From an uncultured Butyrivibrio sp. (GTDB taxonomy: Bacteria > Bacillota > Clostridia > Lachnospirales > Lachnospiraceae), in assembly GCA_947169985.1 (NCBI GenBank), contig CAMVRW010000146.1:1-6161 (forward strand): DNA of 6,161 bases, written 5' to 3'. Within the stretch, counting starts at the first letter, position 1, and the number at the start of each line of letters is the position of its first letter. The translations under genes and the position numbers were made by a program. The notes under the pieces are model-generated. The model saw only the letters and a program-made list of their open reading frames with translations. It did no database searches and was not told the DNA's origin. Shown in pieces: positions 1-5,305 of the stretch.

Positions 1-191
1 TGGTGAACCATGAGCCTCTCAATGATTCCGATAACGAAATCAGGCTCTTTTGTGTGCAGTTTTAAATCGTCACGCTCAAGGTCCTTGAGAAATCTTGCAC
101 AGGCAAGAATGATCTCTTTTCCTACGATCTTTTTTCCGGCGCATACGTCCTTCGCGTAATCGATGGCCCTGTTCTTGTAGGACTTAGCCAA
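1..191 (-). CDS. terL: Terminase large subunit, N-terminal fragment (runs off window)
   Basis: 63 residues are visible before the window edge. The sequence begins (M)AKSYKNRAIDYAKDV and continues with GKEIILACARFLKDLERDDL (24-43), the helical N-terminal segment that precedes the ATPase domain in phage large terminases; Walker motifs lie beyond the window. The start must be TTG at 191: an in-frame TGA lies three codons upstream and the next in-frame Met is residue 61. A GAGG lies 12 bases upstream, farther than usual, so expression probably relies on coupling with terS, which it overlaps by 8 bases. Confidence 0.82.
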   Translation of the reverse strand, partial: MAKSYKNRAIDYAKDVCAGKKIVGKEIILACARFLKDLERDDLKLHTKEPDFVIGIIERLMVH

Positions 192-543
192 GAGCTTTCA
201 ATGCCTCGCTTAGTGCTGATGCTTTCGGCTTAGCCATTGCTTTCTCATTTATCTTCTTGAGACCTGCCGGAGTTAGTCCCAAGTCACGCCAATACTGAAG
301 CGCATCGCGGTTCAAATCATTTATCATTCGGAGTGCCGGATTCTGCTCGAGGTTAGTTGCTCCGCTTTTGTTGGTGTGCTCGACTATGGCCTCCTCACCA
401 GACTGCTCATATTGCTCCTGGATCTTGTCGCGCCTGCTGAGTATGTCAGCAAGAGTGTCAATGACGTGATTGAAATATGGGCGATAGGTCCCAGCCTCAT
501 TGCACGCCTTTTTGATTTTTGCTTTCCATGCTCTTTTTGTCAT
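184..543 (-). CDS. terS: Terminase small subunit, P27 family
   Basis: 119 residues, the usual length of P27-family small terminases. Visible family features are a basic N-terminus, FNHVIDTLADILSRRD (24-39), a NKSG..NLEQNPALRMINDL segment (58-77) and the hallmark YWRDLGLTPAGLKKI (84-98), followed by a lysine/alanine-rich tail. TerS proteins oligomerise on the packaging site and guide the large subunit. The start is supported by AAGAGG about 8 bases upstream. It ends 8 bases inside terL, as is common for this pair. Its likely DNA target is the phased repeat region immediately upstream. Confidence 0.9.
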   Translation of the reverse strand: MTKRAWKAKIKKACNEAGTYRPYFNHVIDTLADILSRRDKIQEQYEQSGEEAIVEHTNKSGATNLEQNPALRMINDLNRDALQYWRDLGLTPAGLKKINEKAMAKPKASALSEALKALG

Positions 544-583
544 CGCTCCAACCTCTTAAAACCATCGTATAATTTTCCGGTCA

Positions 584-654
584 GTTTACCCTGACTTTCA
601 GAATGGTTTCAGATGGGTCTCGTGATAGTCTCATCAGAGTCTTGATCTGACCTC
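584..654. repeat. 11-bp phased GTYTC repeat array upstream of terS
   Basis: On the plus strand the pentamers GTTTA (584), CTTTC (595), GTTTC (606), GTCTC (617), GTCTC (628), GTCTT (639) and ACCTC (650) fall exactly 11 bases apart. The four central copies fit GTYTY with no mismatch. Only the pentamer is conserved, not the 6-base spacer. One site per DNA turn is what a ring-shaped DNA-binding oligomer such as TerS could contact, but that function is inference. Confidence 0.45.
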
Positions 655-656
655 GT

Positions 657-715
657 ACCCCTCCGGGACCCCTTTGATTAAAATTAACCCCGCAGTTGGA
701 AATACCTAACCCGCA
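657..715. repeat. C-rich short direct repeats, two pairs
   Basis: ACCCCT occurs at 657-662 and 668-673, 11 bases apart. TAACCCCGCA (685-694) is nearly repeated as TAACCCGCA (707-715), 22 bases apart, or two helical turns. Together with the GTYTC series they suggest a multi-site protein binding region. They are short and could be partly chance. Confidence 0.35.
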
Positions 716-763
716 CCACCCAAATTCGTGCAGAAGTCACACAAAAAGAGGGCGGGGGTTTCT

Positions 764-776
764 ATTGTCTGACAAT
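764..776. repeat. 13-bp palindrome just after the 62-aa gene
   Basis: ATTGTC-T-GACAAT is a perfect inverted repeat around one central base, touching the stop codon of the preceding gene. The form suits a dimeric regulator operator or a symmetric terminase/HNH contact; no U-run follows, so it is not a terminator. Confidence 0.35.
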
Positions 777-965
777 TCATTTCTTTTTCCATTTGACTTC
801 GCTCGAAGGAATCTGCGAACCGTCAGGCATGACCCAGTAACGTTTGCGAGGATTGAGCTCGCAAATAAAGAAGTACAGGTCCATGATCTCCTCATCGTCC
901 ACGAGGCATCTATAGTATCCTTTTTGATTTGGTTCTCCGCTATTAAATGACTGCAGGTCTTCCAT
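777..965 (-). CDS. Small phage protein next to HNH, unknown function
   Basis: 62 residues starting MEDLQSFN. An aromatic, hydrophobic core (YYRCLVDDEEIMDLYFFICE, residues 18-37) is followed by KRYWVMPDG and a basic end (EVKWKKK). Similar short proteins with a 'YRCLVD...KRYW' pattern occur in packaging regions of clostridial phages; no function is known to me. The start at 965 is set by AGGAGG 10 bases upstream, with a second GAGG closer in. An in-frame ATG at 1040 would add 25 residues of Arg/Ser-rich sequence lying inside the HNH gene and is unlikely. It overlaps the end of the HNH gene by 23 bases, so the two are probably co-translated. Confidence 0.65.
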   Translation of the reverse strand: MEDLQSFNSGEPNQKGYYRCLVDDEEIMDLYFFICELNPRKRYWVMPDGSQIPSSEVKWKKK

Positions 966-1299
966 TGTAGCCTCTCCTCCTGATCGGATGCTTGTACTTC
1001 TCAGGCACCGCGATGTTATTCTTGCGGGCAATCCTTTCAAGGAGCTGCCTGCCTTCCTCTGTCAGCTCGTTGGTCTGCCTGTCATGTAGCTTGTTGTGAA
1101 CCTTCACCGAGATAGAGATGAGATTCCAGTCAGCATAAGCGTACTCCGGAAACTCTTCCAGAGGGAAAACGTGATGCACGAGCTCGGCAGGGATTAGCCT
1201 GCCGAATCGTTTTGATATCTGGCATTGGTAGGAGTCTCTGCGCAGTATATGCTCTTTTTTCGCTCGCCACTTTGGGCTGTCATAAAATCTGTCATTCAT
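943..1299 (-). CDS. HNH endonuclease of the packaging module
   Basis: 118 residues from the chosen start, MNDRFYDSPKW. The family pattern is clear: Trp11, then RRDSYQCQISKRFGR (20-34), VHHVFPLEEFPE (41-52) with the catalytic His42/His43 pair, NLISIS (59-64) with Asn59, and VHNKLHD (67-73) with His68 and His72. The single Cys26 instead of CxxC is normal for this phage subgroup. The C-terminus is basic (RRRGYNGR) and could bind DNA. HNH proteins next to terS and terL act with terminase in cos cleavage in HK97-like phages (established for that group); the same role here is inferred from order and proximity. The gene overlaps the next by 23 bases. A start at 1335 would run through the terminator stem and is disfavoured. 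Confidence 0.88.
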   Translation of the reverse strand: MNDRFYDSPKWRAKKEHILRRDSYQCQISKRFGRLIPAELVHHVFPLEEFPEYAYADWNLISISVKVHNKLHDRQTNELTEEGRQLLERIARKNNIAVPEKYKHPIRRRGYNGRPAVI

Positions 1300-1305
1300 A
1301 GCTCG

Positions 1306-1309
1306 CTCC
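1306..1309 (-). promoter_or_regulatory. Ribosome binding site that sets the HNH start
   Basis: GGAG on the minus strand, 6 bases before the ATG at 1299. It supports that start over an in-frame ATG 36 bases upstream (1335), which lies in the loop of the terminator hairpin and has no comparable site in front of it. Confidence 0.65.
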
Positions 1310-1314
1310 ATTGT

Positions 1315-1354
1315 AAAAGCCGTCAGACTAATCATCCAAAGTCTAACGGCTCTT
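1315..1354 (-). terminator. Strong intrinsic terminator or attenuator before the packaging module
   Basis: In minus-strand RNA, AAGAGCCGUUAGACU (1354 to 1340) pairs with AGUCUGACGGCUUUU (1329 to 1315) across a 10-base loop. This gives 15 continuous pairs, of which two are G-U. The GC-rich 11-bp core is followed by a UUUU run. On the plus strand those two G-U positions become A-C mismatches and no T-run follows, so the structure is built for minus-strand transcripts. It ends the early operon plus nuclease, and only 15 bases separate it from the HNH start codon. Confidence 0.75.
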
Positions 1355-1364
1355 ACGAAGGCTG

Positions 1365-1386
1365 GAGGAAATGGTATGGTTTCCTC
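1365..1386. repeat. 7-bp inverted repeat in the gap before the terminator
   Basis: GAGGAAA (1365-1371) and TTTCCTC (1380-1386) are perfectly inverted around an 8-base spacer. No U-run follows on either strand, so it is not a terminator. Its place between the nuclease stop and the strong terminator would suit a protein binding site or an RNA element that influences read-through. Confidence 0.4.
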
Positions 1387-1397
1387 GATATATCAAA

Positions 1398-1410
1398 GTG
1401 ACATAGTCAC
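1398..1410 (-). repeat. Short perfect inverted repeat over nuclease stop codon
   Basis: GTGAC-ATA-GTCAC, a 5-bp perfect stem with a 3-base loop, overlaps the nuclease stop codon. On the minus strand it is followed by TTT. It is too short to be called a terminator with confidence; it could be an operator half-site or a transcript 3'-end hairpin. Confidence 0.35.
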
Positions 1411-2060
1411 GTTGATAACTTTCTCCAGGGAATATGATTGGTTTCTCTATACTCGACAACCATTTCAATCGCCTTTACGATTTTAGTGGCATTCTGTTCG
1501 ATGTATTCCGTTTTTATTCTTACAATGTCCCAGCCATATCCAAGGTTTTTTTTAATCTCGGCATCTCGTTTTGAATCGTAATCCTTTTTATATCGATGCC
1601 TATCTCCATCAATCTCAAGCACAACTCCCATCTCAGGAAGTAAAAAGTCGACCTGATACTTGCCGATTTTATACTGCATTTTTGATGATACTCTGTTATG
1701 CACGAGCATAATTGCTGCAATCACTTCATAAGACGAATCATATTTATCGGGATTGTTCTTTATATGTTCTTCAACTACATCAATAGCGTCTTTGTATTTA
1801 TACATATTGATGCGCTGCTTCTCTAAAAGATTTAAGGCTCTATTAAACATCATAATCTTCTTGAGCCTTATATAATTTGCAACATCTTCCTTATCTGCTG
1901 CCTTCACCTTTTCAATACAGTCGTCACAATAACATCGATAATGCTTTGTAATGTCTTGAACCTGGTACTCTATTATCTGATGCAATTGTTCATCATAATA
2001 CCAGTGAGGCATTGACTTAGTTGCAGCTTTACCACATTTCCAGCATATAATTTTTGACAT
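1407..2060 (-). CDS. Zinc-finger plus DUF559/Vsr-like endonuclease, probable selfish or homing nuclease
   Basis: 217 residues. The N-terminus has CWKC (6-9) and CDDC (45-48), with an extra Cys43, forming a likely four-Cys zinc site that may bind DNA. The C-terminal half has the Vsr/DUF559 type of PD-(D/E)xK nuclease core: Glu112 in a helix, KYQVDFLLPEMGVVLEIDGD (134-153) with Asp138, Glu149 and Asp151, then His155 and RD (165-166), and finally GYGWDIVRIKTEYIEQN (174-190), which matches the family's terminal strand and helix. The catalytic residues look intact. AAAAGGAG sits 9 bases before the ATG. Sampled lines are about 30% G+C, against about 55% in the HNH gene and the late part of the glycosyltransferase gene, suggesting separate acquisition. 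Hairpins flank it on both sides. Roles as a phage-exclusion or homing nuclease, or in packaging, are possible; none is shown. Confidence 0.75.
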   Translation of the reverse strand: MSKIICWKCGKAATKSMPHWYYDEQLHQIIEYQVQDITKHYRCYCDDCIEKVKAADKEDVANYIRLKKIMMFNRALNLLEKQRINMYKYKDAIDVVEEHIKNNPDKYDSSYEVIAAIMLVHNRVSSKMQYKIGKYQVDFLLPEMGVVLEIDGDRHRYKKDYDSKRDAEIKKNLGYGWDIVRIKTEYIEQNATKIVKAIEMVVEYRETNHIPWRKLST

Positions 2061-2080
2061 ACTCCTATGCTCCTTTTAAA

Positions 2081-2108
2081 AGCGACTCCTCGCTGGCCCT
2101 TTGGGCCA
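2081..2108 (-). terminator. Tandem hairpins between late regulator and nuclease gene
   Basis: Read on the minus strand, TGGCCC-AAA-GGGCCA (2108 to 2094) is directly followed by AGCGA-GGAG-TCGCT (2094 to 2081), then TTT. Both stems are perfect (6 and 5 bp) and share one base. The last stem plus a four-U run could be a weak intrinsic terminator or an attenuator for the nuclease gene. The loop GGAG mimics a ribosome binding site, while the real one (AAAAGGAG, 2070-2077) lies just downstream, 9 bases from the ATG. Stems this short make termination uncertain; the alternative is an operator or mRNA stabilising element. Confidence 0.4.
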
Positions 2109-2127
2109 ATATCATCGTATCACAATT

Positions 2128-2583
2128 TCAAGTGTCTTTTGGTGTCTTATTTATTTCACTTAGGTGCATGATAGCATTACCATGAATTTTTAATATCCAG
2201 CGCTTATTGTATGCCATCTTACTTGCTACCTCTTCCCACGTCATGAGGTGCTTGTTATTCATCGACATATAATACCAGCGCATCACTTCGCGCTCATCAG
2301 AACTGACAAGCTGCTTGAGCATTGCCTCAGCCTGAGCTCTCCGATATTTCAGATTAACGACTGCCTTCTTCCATTCCATATCCATCTCAGCTATCTCGGC
2401 AACTTTCTCTGATAGGATATCCTCCGGAGAAGTCTGCACTTTGTCCTTATCGTACTGTATAGCCTTAGGTAGTAGCATGAGCTCTTCACTTCGTATCATT
2501 TCAACTAAATGAGTTATCTCCATCTGTTCCTTGCGGATCTGCTTAAAATATTCTTTTACCTCTTTGGGTGTCTTTGGTATCAT
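2128..2583 (-). CDS. Sigma-70 region-4-like phage late regulator (DUF1492/ArpU/RinA type)
   Basis: 151 residues. The N-terminal half is helical and charged and contains YDKDKVQTSPEDIL (44-57), the 'd.VqtSp' element of DUF1492-type phage proteins. Residues about 97-141 form a region-4-like helix-turn-helix: REVMRWYYM, then TWEEVASKMAYNKRWILKIH (115-134). In related phages, proteins of this kind (ArpU, RinA, Clostridium and Streptococcus homologues) activate the late packaging and structural operon and sit just upstream of HNH-terS-terL, as here. GGAGG lies 6 bases before the ATG, which overlaps the glycosyltransferase stop by 4 bases. Its synthesis is thus tied to the preceding operon, as expected for an early-to-late switch. 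Its own DNA target is not proven; candidates are the structured gaps near 2081-2108 and 1298-1410. Confidence 0.8.
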   Translation of the reverse strand: MIPKTPKEVKEYFKQIRKEQMEITHLVEMIRSEELMLLPKAIQYDKDKVQTSPEDILSEKVAEIAEMDMEWKKAVVNLKYRRAQAEAMLKQLVSSDEREVMRWYYMSMNNKHLMTWEEVASKMAYNKRWILKIHGNAIMHLSEINKTPKDT

Positions 2584-4487
2584 GTTCCCCCTCCCACAAT
2601 CTTGATGAAGCCTGCTGCCTTGACTGTCTCAGCCCGGTGCGCTGGCATCAGTAACTTTGTGCCGACTATAAGCCTCTCATTGAGTGCTATGTCTGTGTAA
2701 TCCCTTATCACTTCCACCATCACCATCTTGCCGGGATTATAAATTTTCTTAGCAGGCTCGCTCCCCAGGATCTGCGTCCACGATTCGACAAATTCCTTGT
2801 TGTCGTATCTGTGAGGAAATCCTTTGAGCCTGTGGTTCACTATGGCATCTATATCGATGTCCTTCATGCTGAACGGTACAATGTGAGCGTTGACCTTATC
2901 CCTAACGCCCAGCTCTTCAAGCACCGGCAGCGGTGTCGTGATAACAGGCACGCCGCTTGATATTGCTTCGATAATGCTATAGCAAAAGCTCTCGGAGTCT
3001 GAGAGCTGCACAAGATAGTCGGCGCTTTTTATGAATGCACCTGCGTGCCTTGACTGTCCCATGAATATCATTTCCTTTGGTGCTCCATCTATGGGACAAT
3101 CTGAGAAGACTAACCACACATAATTAACGTGCTTATCATTTAATGCCTTGGCCAGAGCGAGCATCCTCGCTTTGCCCTTCTCAACTGTGCAAAGCCTTGA
3201 TGCTGTTACCAGGATAAGAGCCTCCTGCTCTTTTATCGGGATGACAGAGTTCGGAATAACCTGCGATGTCGTATGGTTGTCGGCAAAGCTCTTTCTCGCT
3301 GTCTCTGATGGGTATATAACTTTGTCGTTATCATCAGGTACCCTCCACTCGTTTTTAATCCTGCAAGTGTGACACATCTGAATCTTCTGCTCTCTTTTAA
3401 TGTTCCTCGGCTCCTCATCCAGTATGCTGTTCATGACGAGAGTCTGGCATGAATATCTCTTTCCCGGGTCCCATTTTGAGACCTTCACAAATTCTGAAAG
3501 TCGCGATATCTGTACAAAAGCAGCCTCTTCATATAGCACCATGATGTCGTATTTCTCATGAAGGGCTCGGCAGAAATTATATATAAAGGTCTCAAGCCCT
3601 CCGAACTCATGAAGCCTAGATGCGTATATGATGACCTGATAGCTGACAGGCATATCTATCTGAATGTAGTACGGTGTAAATTTCCCCCGGAGCTCATGCC
3701 CTCTGATGGGCTTAGGCGGAATCATAAAGCGGCAATATCTTGATAGTTTTTCCTTTATGGCTTCATCGCATGAATCAGCGAGTATGTAAATCTGATTTTC
3801 CTCGTCTTCCCGCCTCACTTCCTCATAGAGGTCTGTCATGTTGTTTGTTACATGTGGGATATAATACACGATCTTGCGCGTAGGCATCTCGCCAGCTGCG
3901 AAACGTTTTGATTTTGAATCCGGCACGGCTGTCCTATAAAAACACATAAAATCAGGCTCGACTGCACGCTTGCCGCGCTCATATCCTATCTTGCGGCTAA
4001 ACTCCTCATCCTCTCCGCTCAGCTTTTTGGGATTAAAGCGGAAATCAGCGATAAATGTGCGCTTGAATACTCTATGACAGACTGAGGGATTAGTGAGATG
4101 GTCCTCGATGCTGTCCAGCTTCTGGACGAACTGTGGACCGTCTGGCATTGATCTCCACGACATCTCCATATAATCAAAGTGCTCACTATCAATCCGGCGC
4201 AGGATCTTCTCCACGAAGTAAGGTGCGACTGTATCATCGGAATCTATGAAAGCGATATATTCGCCTGTTGTATTGTCTATCCCGGTATTTCTTGCGACAG
4301 ATGTGCCGCCGTTTTTCTGATAAATGACTCTCACCCACTTATGCTCTGTTTTATAAGGGACTTTTGAGCCATCATCCACAAGGACGCACTCTGTCTCGTC
4401 AGTCATCTGAGGCTCAAGGATATCAAGAAGCTCGTCCGTGTATTCTCTTTTTGTATTGTAATATGGGATTATGATAGATAATTTCAT
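2580..4487 (-). CDS. Bifunctional glycosyltransferase: GT2 domain fused to GT4-like domain, with phage-type C-terminal tail
   Basis: 635 residues in three parts. (1) Residues 1-200 are a GT2/GT-A domain: SIIIPYYN (4-11), DDGS (38-41), GGTSVARNTGI (60-70), the metal-binding DSDD (82-85) and GEDEEF (158-163) as the ED catalytic-base motif. (2) Residues about 285-580 are a GT4-like GT-B domain: GGLETF (296-301), ASRL....EKGK (429-439) and the E-x7-E motif Glu499/Glu507 followed by AISSGVPVITT. All key residues of both domains are present, so both may be active. (3) Residues about 588-635 (VEVIRDYTD..., RAETVKAAGFIKIV) resemble a minidomain I know from small proteins of phage structural modules. 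No signal peptide or membrane span is visible. GGAGG lies 7 bases before the ATG, and the gene is 4-base coupled on both sides. Substrate and acceptor (virion protein, DNA or host glycan) are unknown. Confidence 0.88.
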   Translation of the reverse strand: MKLSIIIPYYNTKREYTDELLDILEPQMTDETECVLVDDGSKVPYKTEHKWVRVIYQKNGGTSVARNTGIDNTTGEYIAFIDSDDTVAPYFVEKILRRIDSEHFDYMEMSWRSMPDGPQFVQKLDSIEDHLTNPSVCHRVFKRTFIADFRFNPKKLSGEDEEFSRKIGYERGKRAVEPDFMCFYRTAVPDSKSKRFAAGEMPTRKIVYYIPHVTNNMTDLYEEVRREDEENQIYILADSCDEAIKEKLSRYCRFMIPPKPIRGHELRGKFTPYYIQIDMPVSYQVIIYASRLHEFGGLETFIYNFCRALHEKYDIMVLYEEAAFVQISRLSEFVKVSKWDPGKRYSCQTLVMNSILDEEPRNIKREQKIQMCHTCRIKNEWRVPDDNDKVIYPSETARKSFADNHTTSQVIPNSVIPIKEQEALILVTASRLCTVEKGKARMLALAKALNDKHVNYVWLVFSDCPIDGAPKEMIFMGQSRHAGAFIKSADYLVQLSDSESFCYSIIEAISSGVPVITTPLPVLEELGVRDKVNAHIVPFSMKDIDIDAIVNHRLKGFPHRYDNKEFVESWTQILGSEPAKKIYNPGKMVMVEVIRDYTDIALNERLIVGTKLLMPAHRAETVKAAGFIKIVGGGT

Positions 4488-5305
4488 TGAAGCCCCTCCA
4501 ACATGGTCTCGTAGTGATTAAAAAACCACTCATCGAAACTCTTATAATTTTTCACCCTCTCATGATTGTCTCTGATCGCCTGCTGCCGCTTAAAATATTC
4601 ATGCATCCAGTTGTCACGCCTTCCTGAATAGTCAAGGAATGAATCGCCTATACTGAGCAGGTCGTCCACCTGCTGCCTCACTTCGTCTATGCTGTGACAG
4701 ATAATGATGCCATCTGTGTTGAATAGTTCCCCTATATTCGTGGCTCCGTAGTAAATCGGGACAGTAGAGTGTGCGAAGCAGTTGCATATCTTTTCCGTAA
4801 TCCAGTATTCGTCTATATGGTTTTCTATAACCACGGAAAACAGATATTTTCCATATATTTCATTTGTGTCTGCTCTTGGTCCTCCATCAAAGTCTCCAAA
4901 ACAGTCGATTTTATCCTTTAGCTCCATGGCTAAATGCTTCCTCTGTATTCTGACGGGAGCCTCTTCCTTCCAGGATGCAACCATTGAAATGGGTTTGTTG
5001 TAATCTTTCACACCATCTCCCCAGCTCCAAACTCCTCCCCAGATGATGAGTCTGGCGTTTGGGATCTTGTCCATGAGGATGGAGTCGTGCGTGAAAACGT
5101 ATTTAAAGCGGTTATAATTCTTTTCGATGTACTCATAGACTTTCGGCTGCAATGGTCTCGGCTCGATCAGGAGCGCGATTGCATTTTTTTCTATGTTTGG
5201 CATTTTGACAAAGCCGTCATTATAACAAGGGATATATGGTTCTCCCGGCTTCGCCCAGTGTGAGAGGAAATGATTATAAGACGAAAACATTTTAATCCTT
5301 ACCAT
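4484..5305 (-). CDS. GT10-family (fucosyltransferase-like) glycosyltransferase
   Basis: 273 residues. The C-terminal half carries the family GT10 signature: DCFGDFDG (134-141), then KYLFSVVIENHIDEYWITEK (153-172), then a segment ending in VPIYYGATNI (182-191). This matches the known 'kFyl.fENs...dYvTEK...a...g.vPv..G' donor-binding block of alpha-1,3-fucosyltransferases, including the invariant E-N (161-162) and TEK (170-172). Characterised members transfer fucose from GDP-fucose; the sugar used here is unknown. There is no signal peptide or membrane span, so it is cytoplasmic, and at 273 residues it is short for the family. AAGGAG lies 8-9 bases before the chosen ATG; a second start at Met6 has its own AAGGA. 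It overlaps the Cys-rich gene by 14 bases and the bifunctional glycosyltransferase by 4 (ATGA), so the two enzymes probably act on the same product. Confidence 0.85.
   Translation of the reverse strand: MVRIKMFSSYNHFLSHWAKPGEPYIPCYNDGFVKMPNIEKNAIALLIEPRPLQPKVYEYIEKNYNRFKYVFTHDSILMDKIPNARLIIWGGVWSWGDGVKDYNKPISMVASWKEEAPVRIQRKHLAMELKDKIDCFGDFDGGPRADTNEIYGKYLFSVVIENHIDEYWITEKICNCFAHSTVPIYYGATNIGELFNTDGIIICHSIDEVRQQVDDLLSIGDSFLDYSGRRDNWMHEYFKRQQAIRDNHERVKNYKSFDEWFFNHYETMLEGLQ

Larger units (their letters stand above)
544..776. other. Non-coding stretch between HNH module and terS; candidate cos/TerS binding region
   Basis: These 233 bases hold no credible gene, although the phage packs its genes tightly elsewhere. 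They contain a 13-bp palindrome (764-776), a G-rich tract GAGGGCGGGGG (748-758), C-rich direct repeats (657-715), an approximately 11-bp phased GTYTC series (584-654) and a small inverted repeat GTCAG-N6-CTGAC (580-595). In cos phages with HNH-terS-terL order the cohesive end site lies beside terS, so this is the natural place for it; the exact nick sites cannot be read. No convincing sigma-70 promoter was found. The TerS ribosome binding site (AAGAGG, 9 bases from the ATG) lies at its end. Confidence 0.45.

Noticed and set aside
544..600. TATAAT at 567-572 (plus strand) as a promoter
   Set aside because: No matching -35 element at 16-18 bases, and it points away from terS. The minus-strand reading has no good -35 either.
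706..780. 24-residue frame coupled by ATGA to the 62-residue gene
   Set aside because: It is too short, crosses the palindrome and G-rich tract, and shows no recognisable protein pattern; the overlap can arise by chance. It remains a weak possibility as a leader peptide.
376..950. Plus-strand open frames at 376-594 and 696-950
   Set aside because: They lie antisense to terS and the 62-residue gene, have no good ribosome sites, and carry no domain pattern; all supported genes are on the minus strand.
966..1040. N-terminal extension of the 62-residue protein from an ATG at 1040
   Set aside because: The extra 25 residues are Arg/Ser-rich out-of-frame reading of the HNH end, and AGGAGG lies at the proper distance from the ATG at 965.
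1300..1335. N-terminal extension of the HNH protein from an ATG at 1335
   Set aside because: That ATG lies in the loop of a strong terminator hairpin, lacks a good ribosome site, and the extra 12 residues (MISLTAFTMERA) do not fit the family; GGAG is well placed for the ATG at 1299.
2100..2135. Promoter for the nuclease using TTGAAA near 2130
   Set aside because: No acceptable -10 at 16-18 bases downstream; the matching position falls in the GC-rich hairpin.
3148..4367. Plus-strand and alternative minus-strand frames inside the bifunctional glycosyltransferase gene
   Set aside because: The motif-complete 635-residue frame spans the region, and the others are short, low-complexity or Cys/Ser/Arg-rich shadows.
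2580..5305. Calling the glycosyltransferases a DNA hypermodification system
   Set aside because: No hydroxymethylase, TET/JBP-like oxygenase or nucleotide kinase is in view, and neither enzyme resembles the known phage alpha- or beta-glucosyltransferases for modified cytosine; kept only as a hypothesis.
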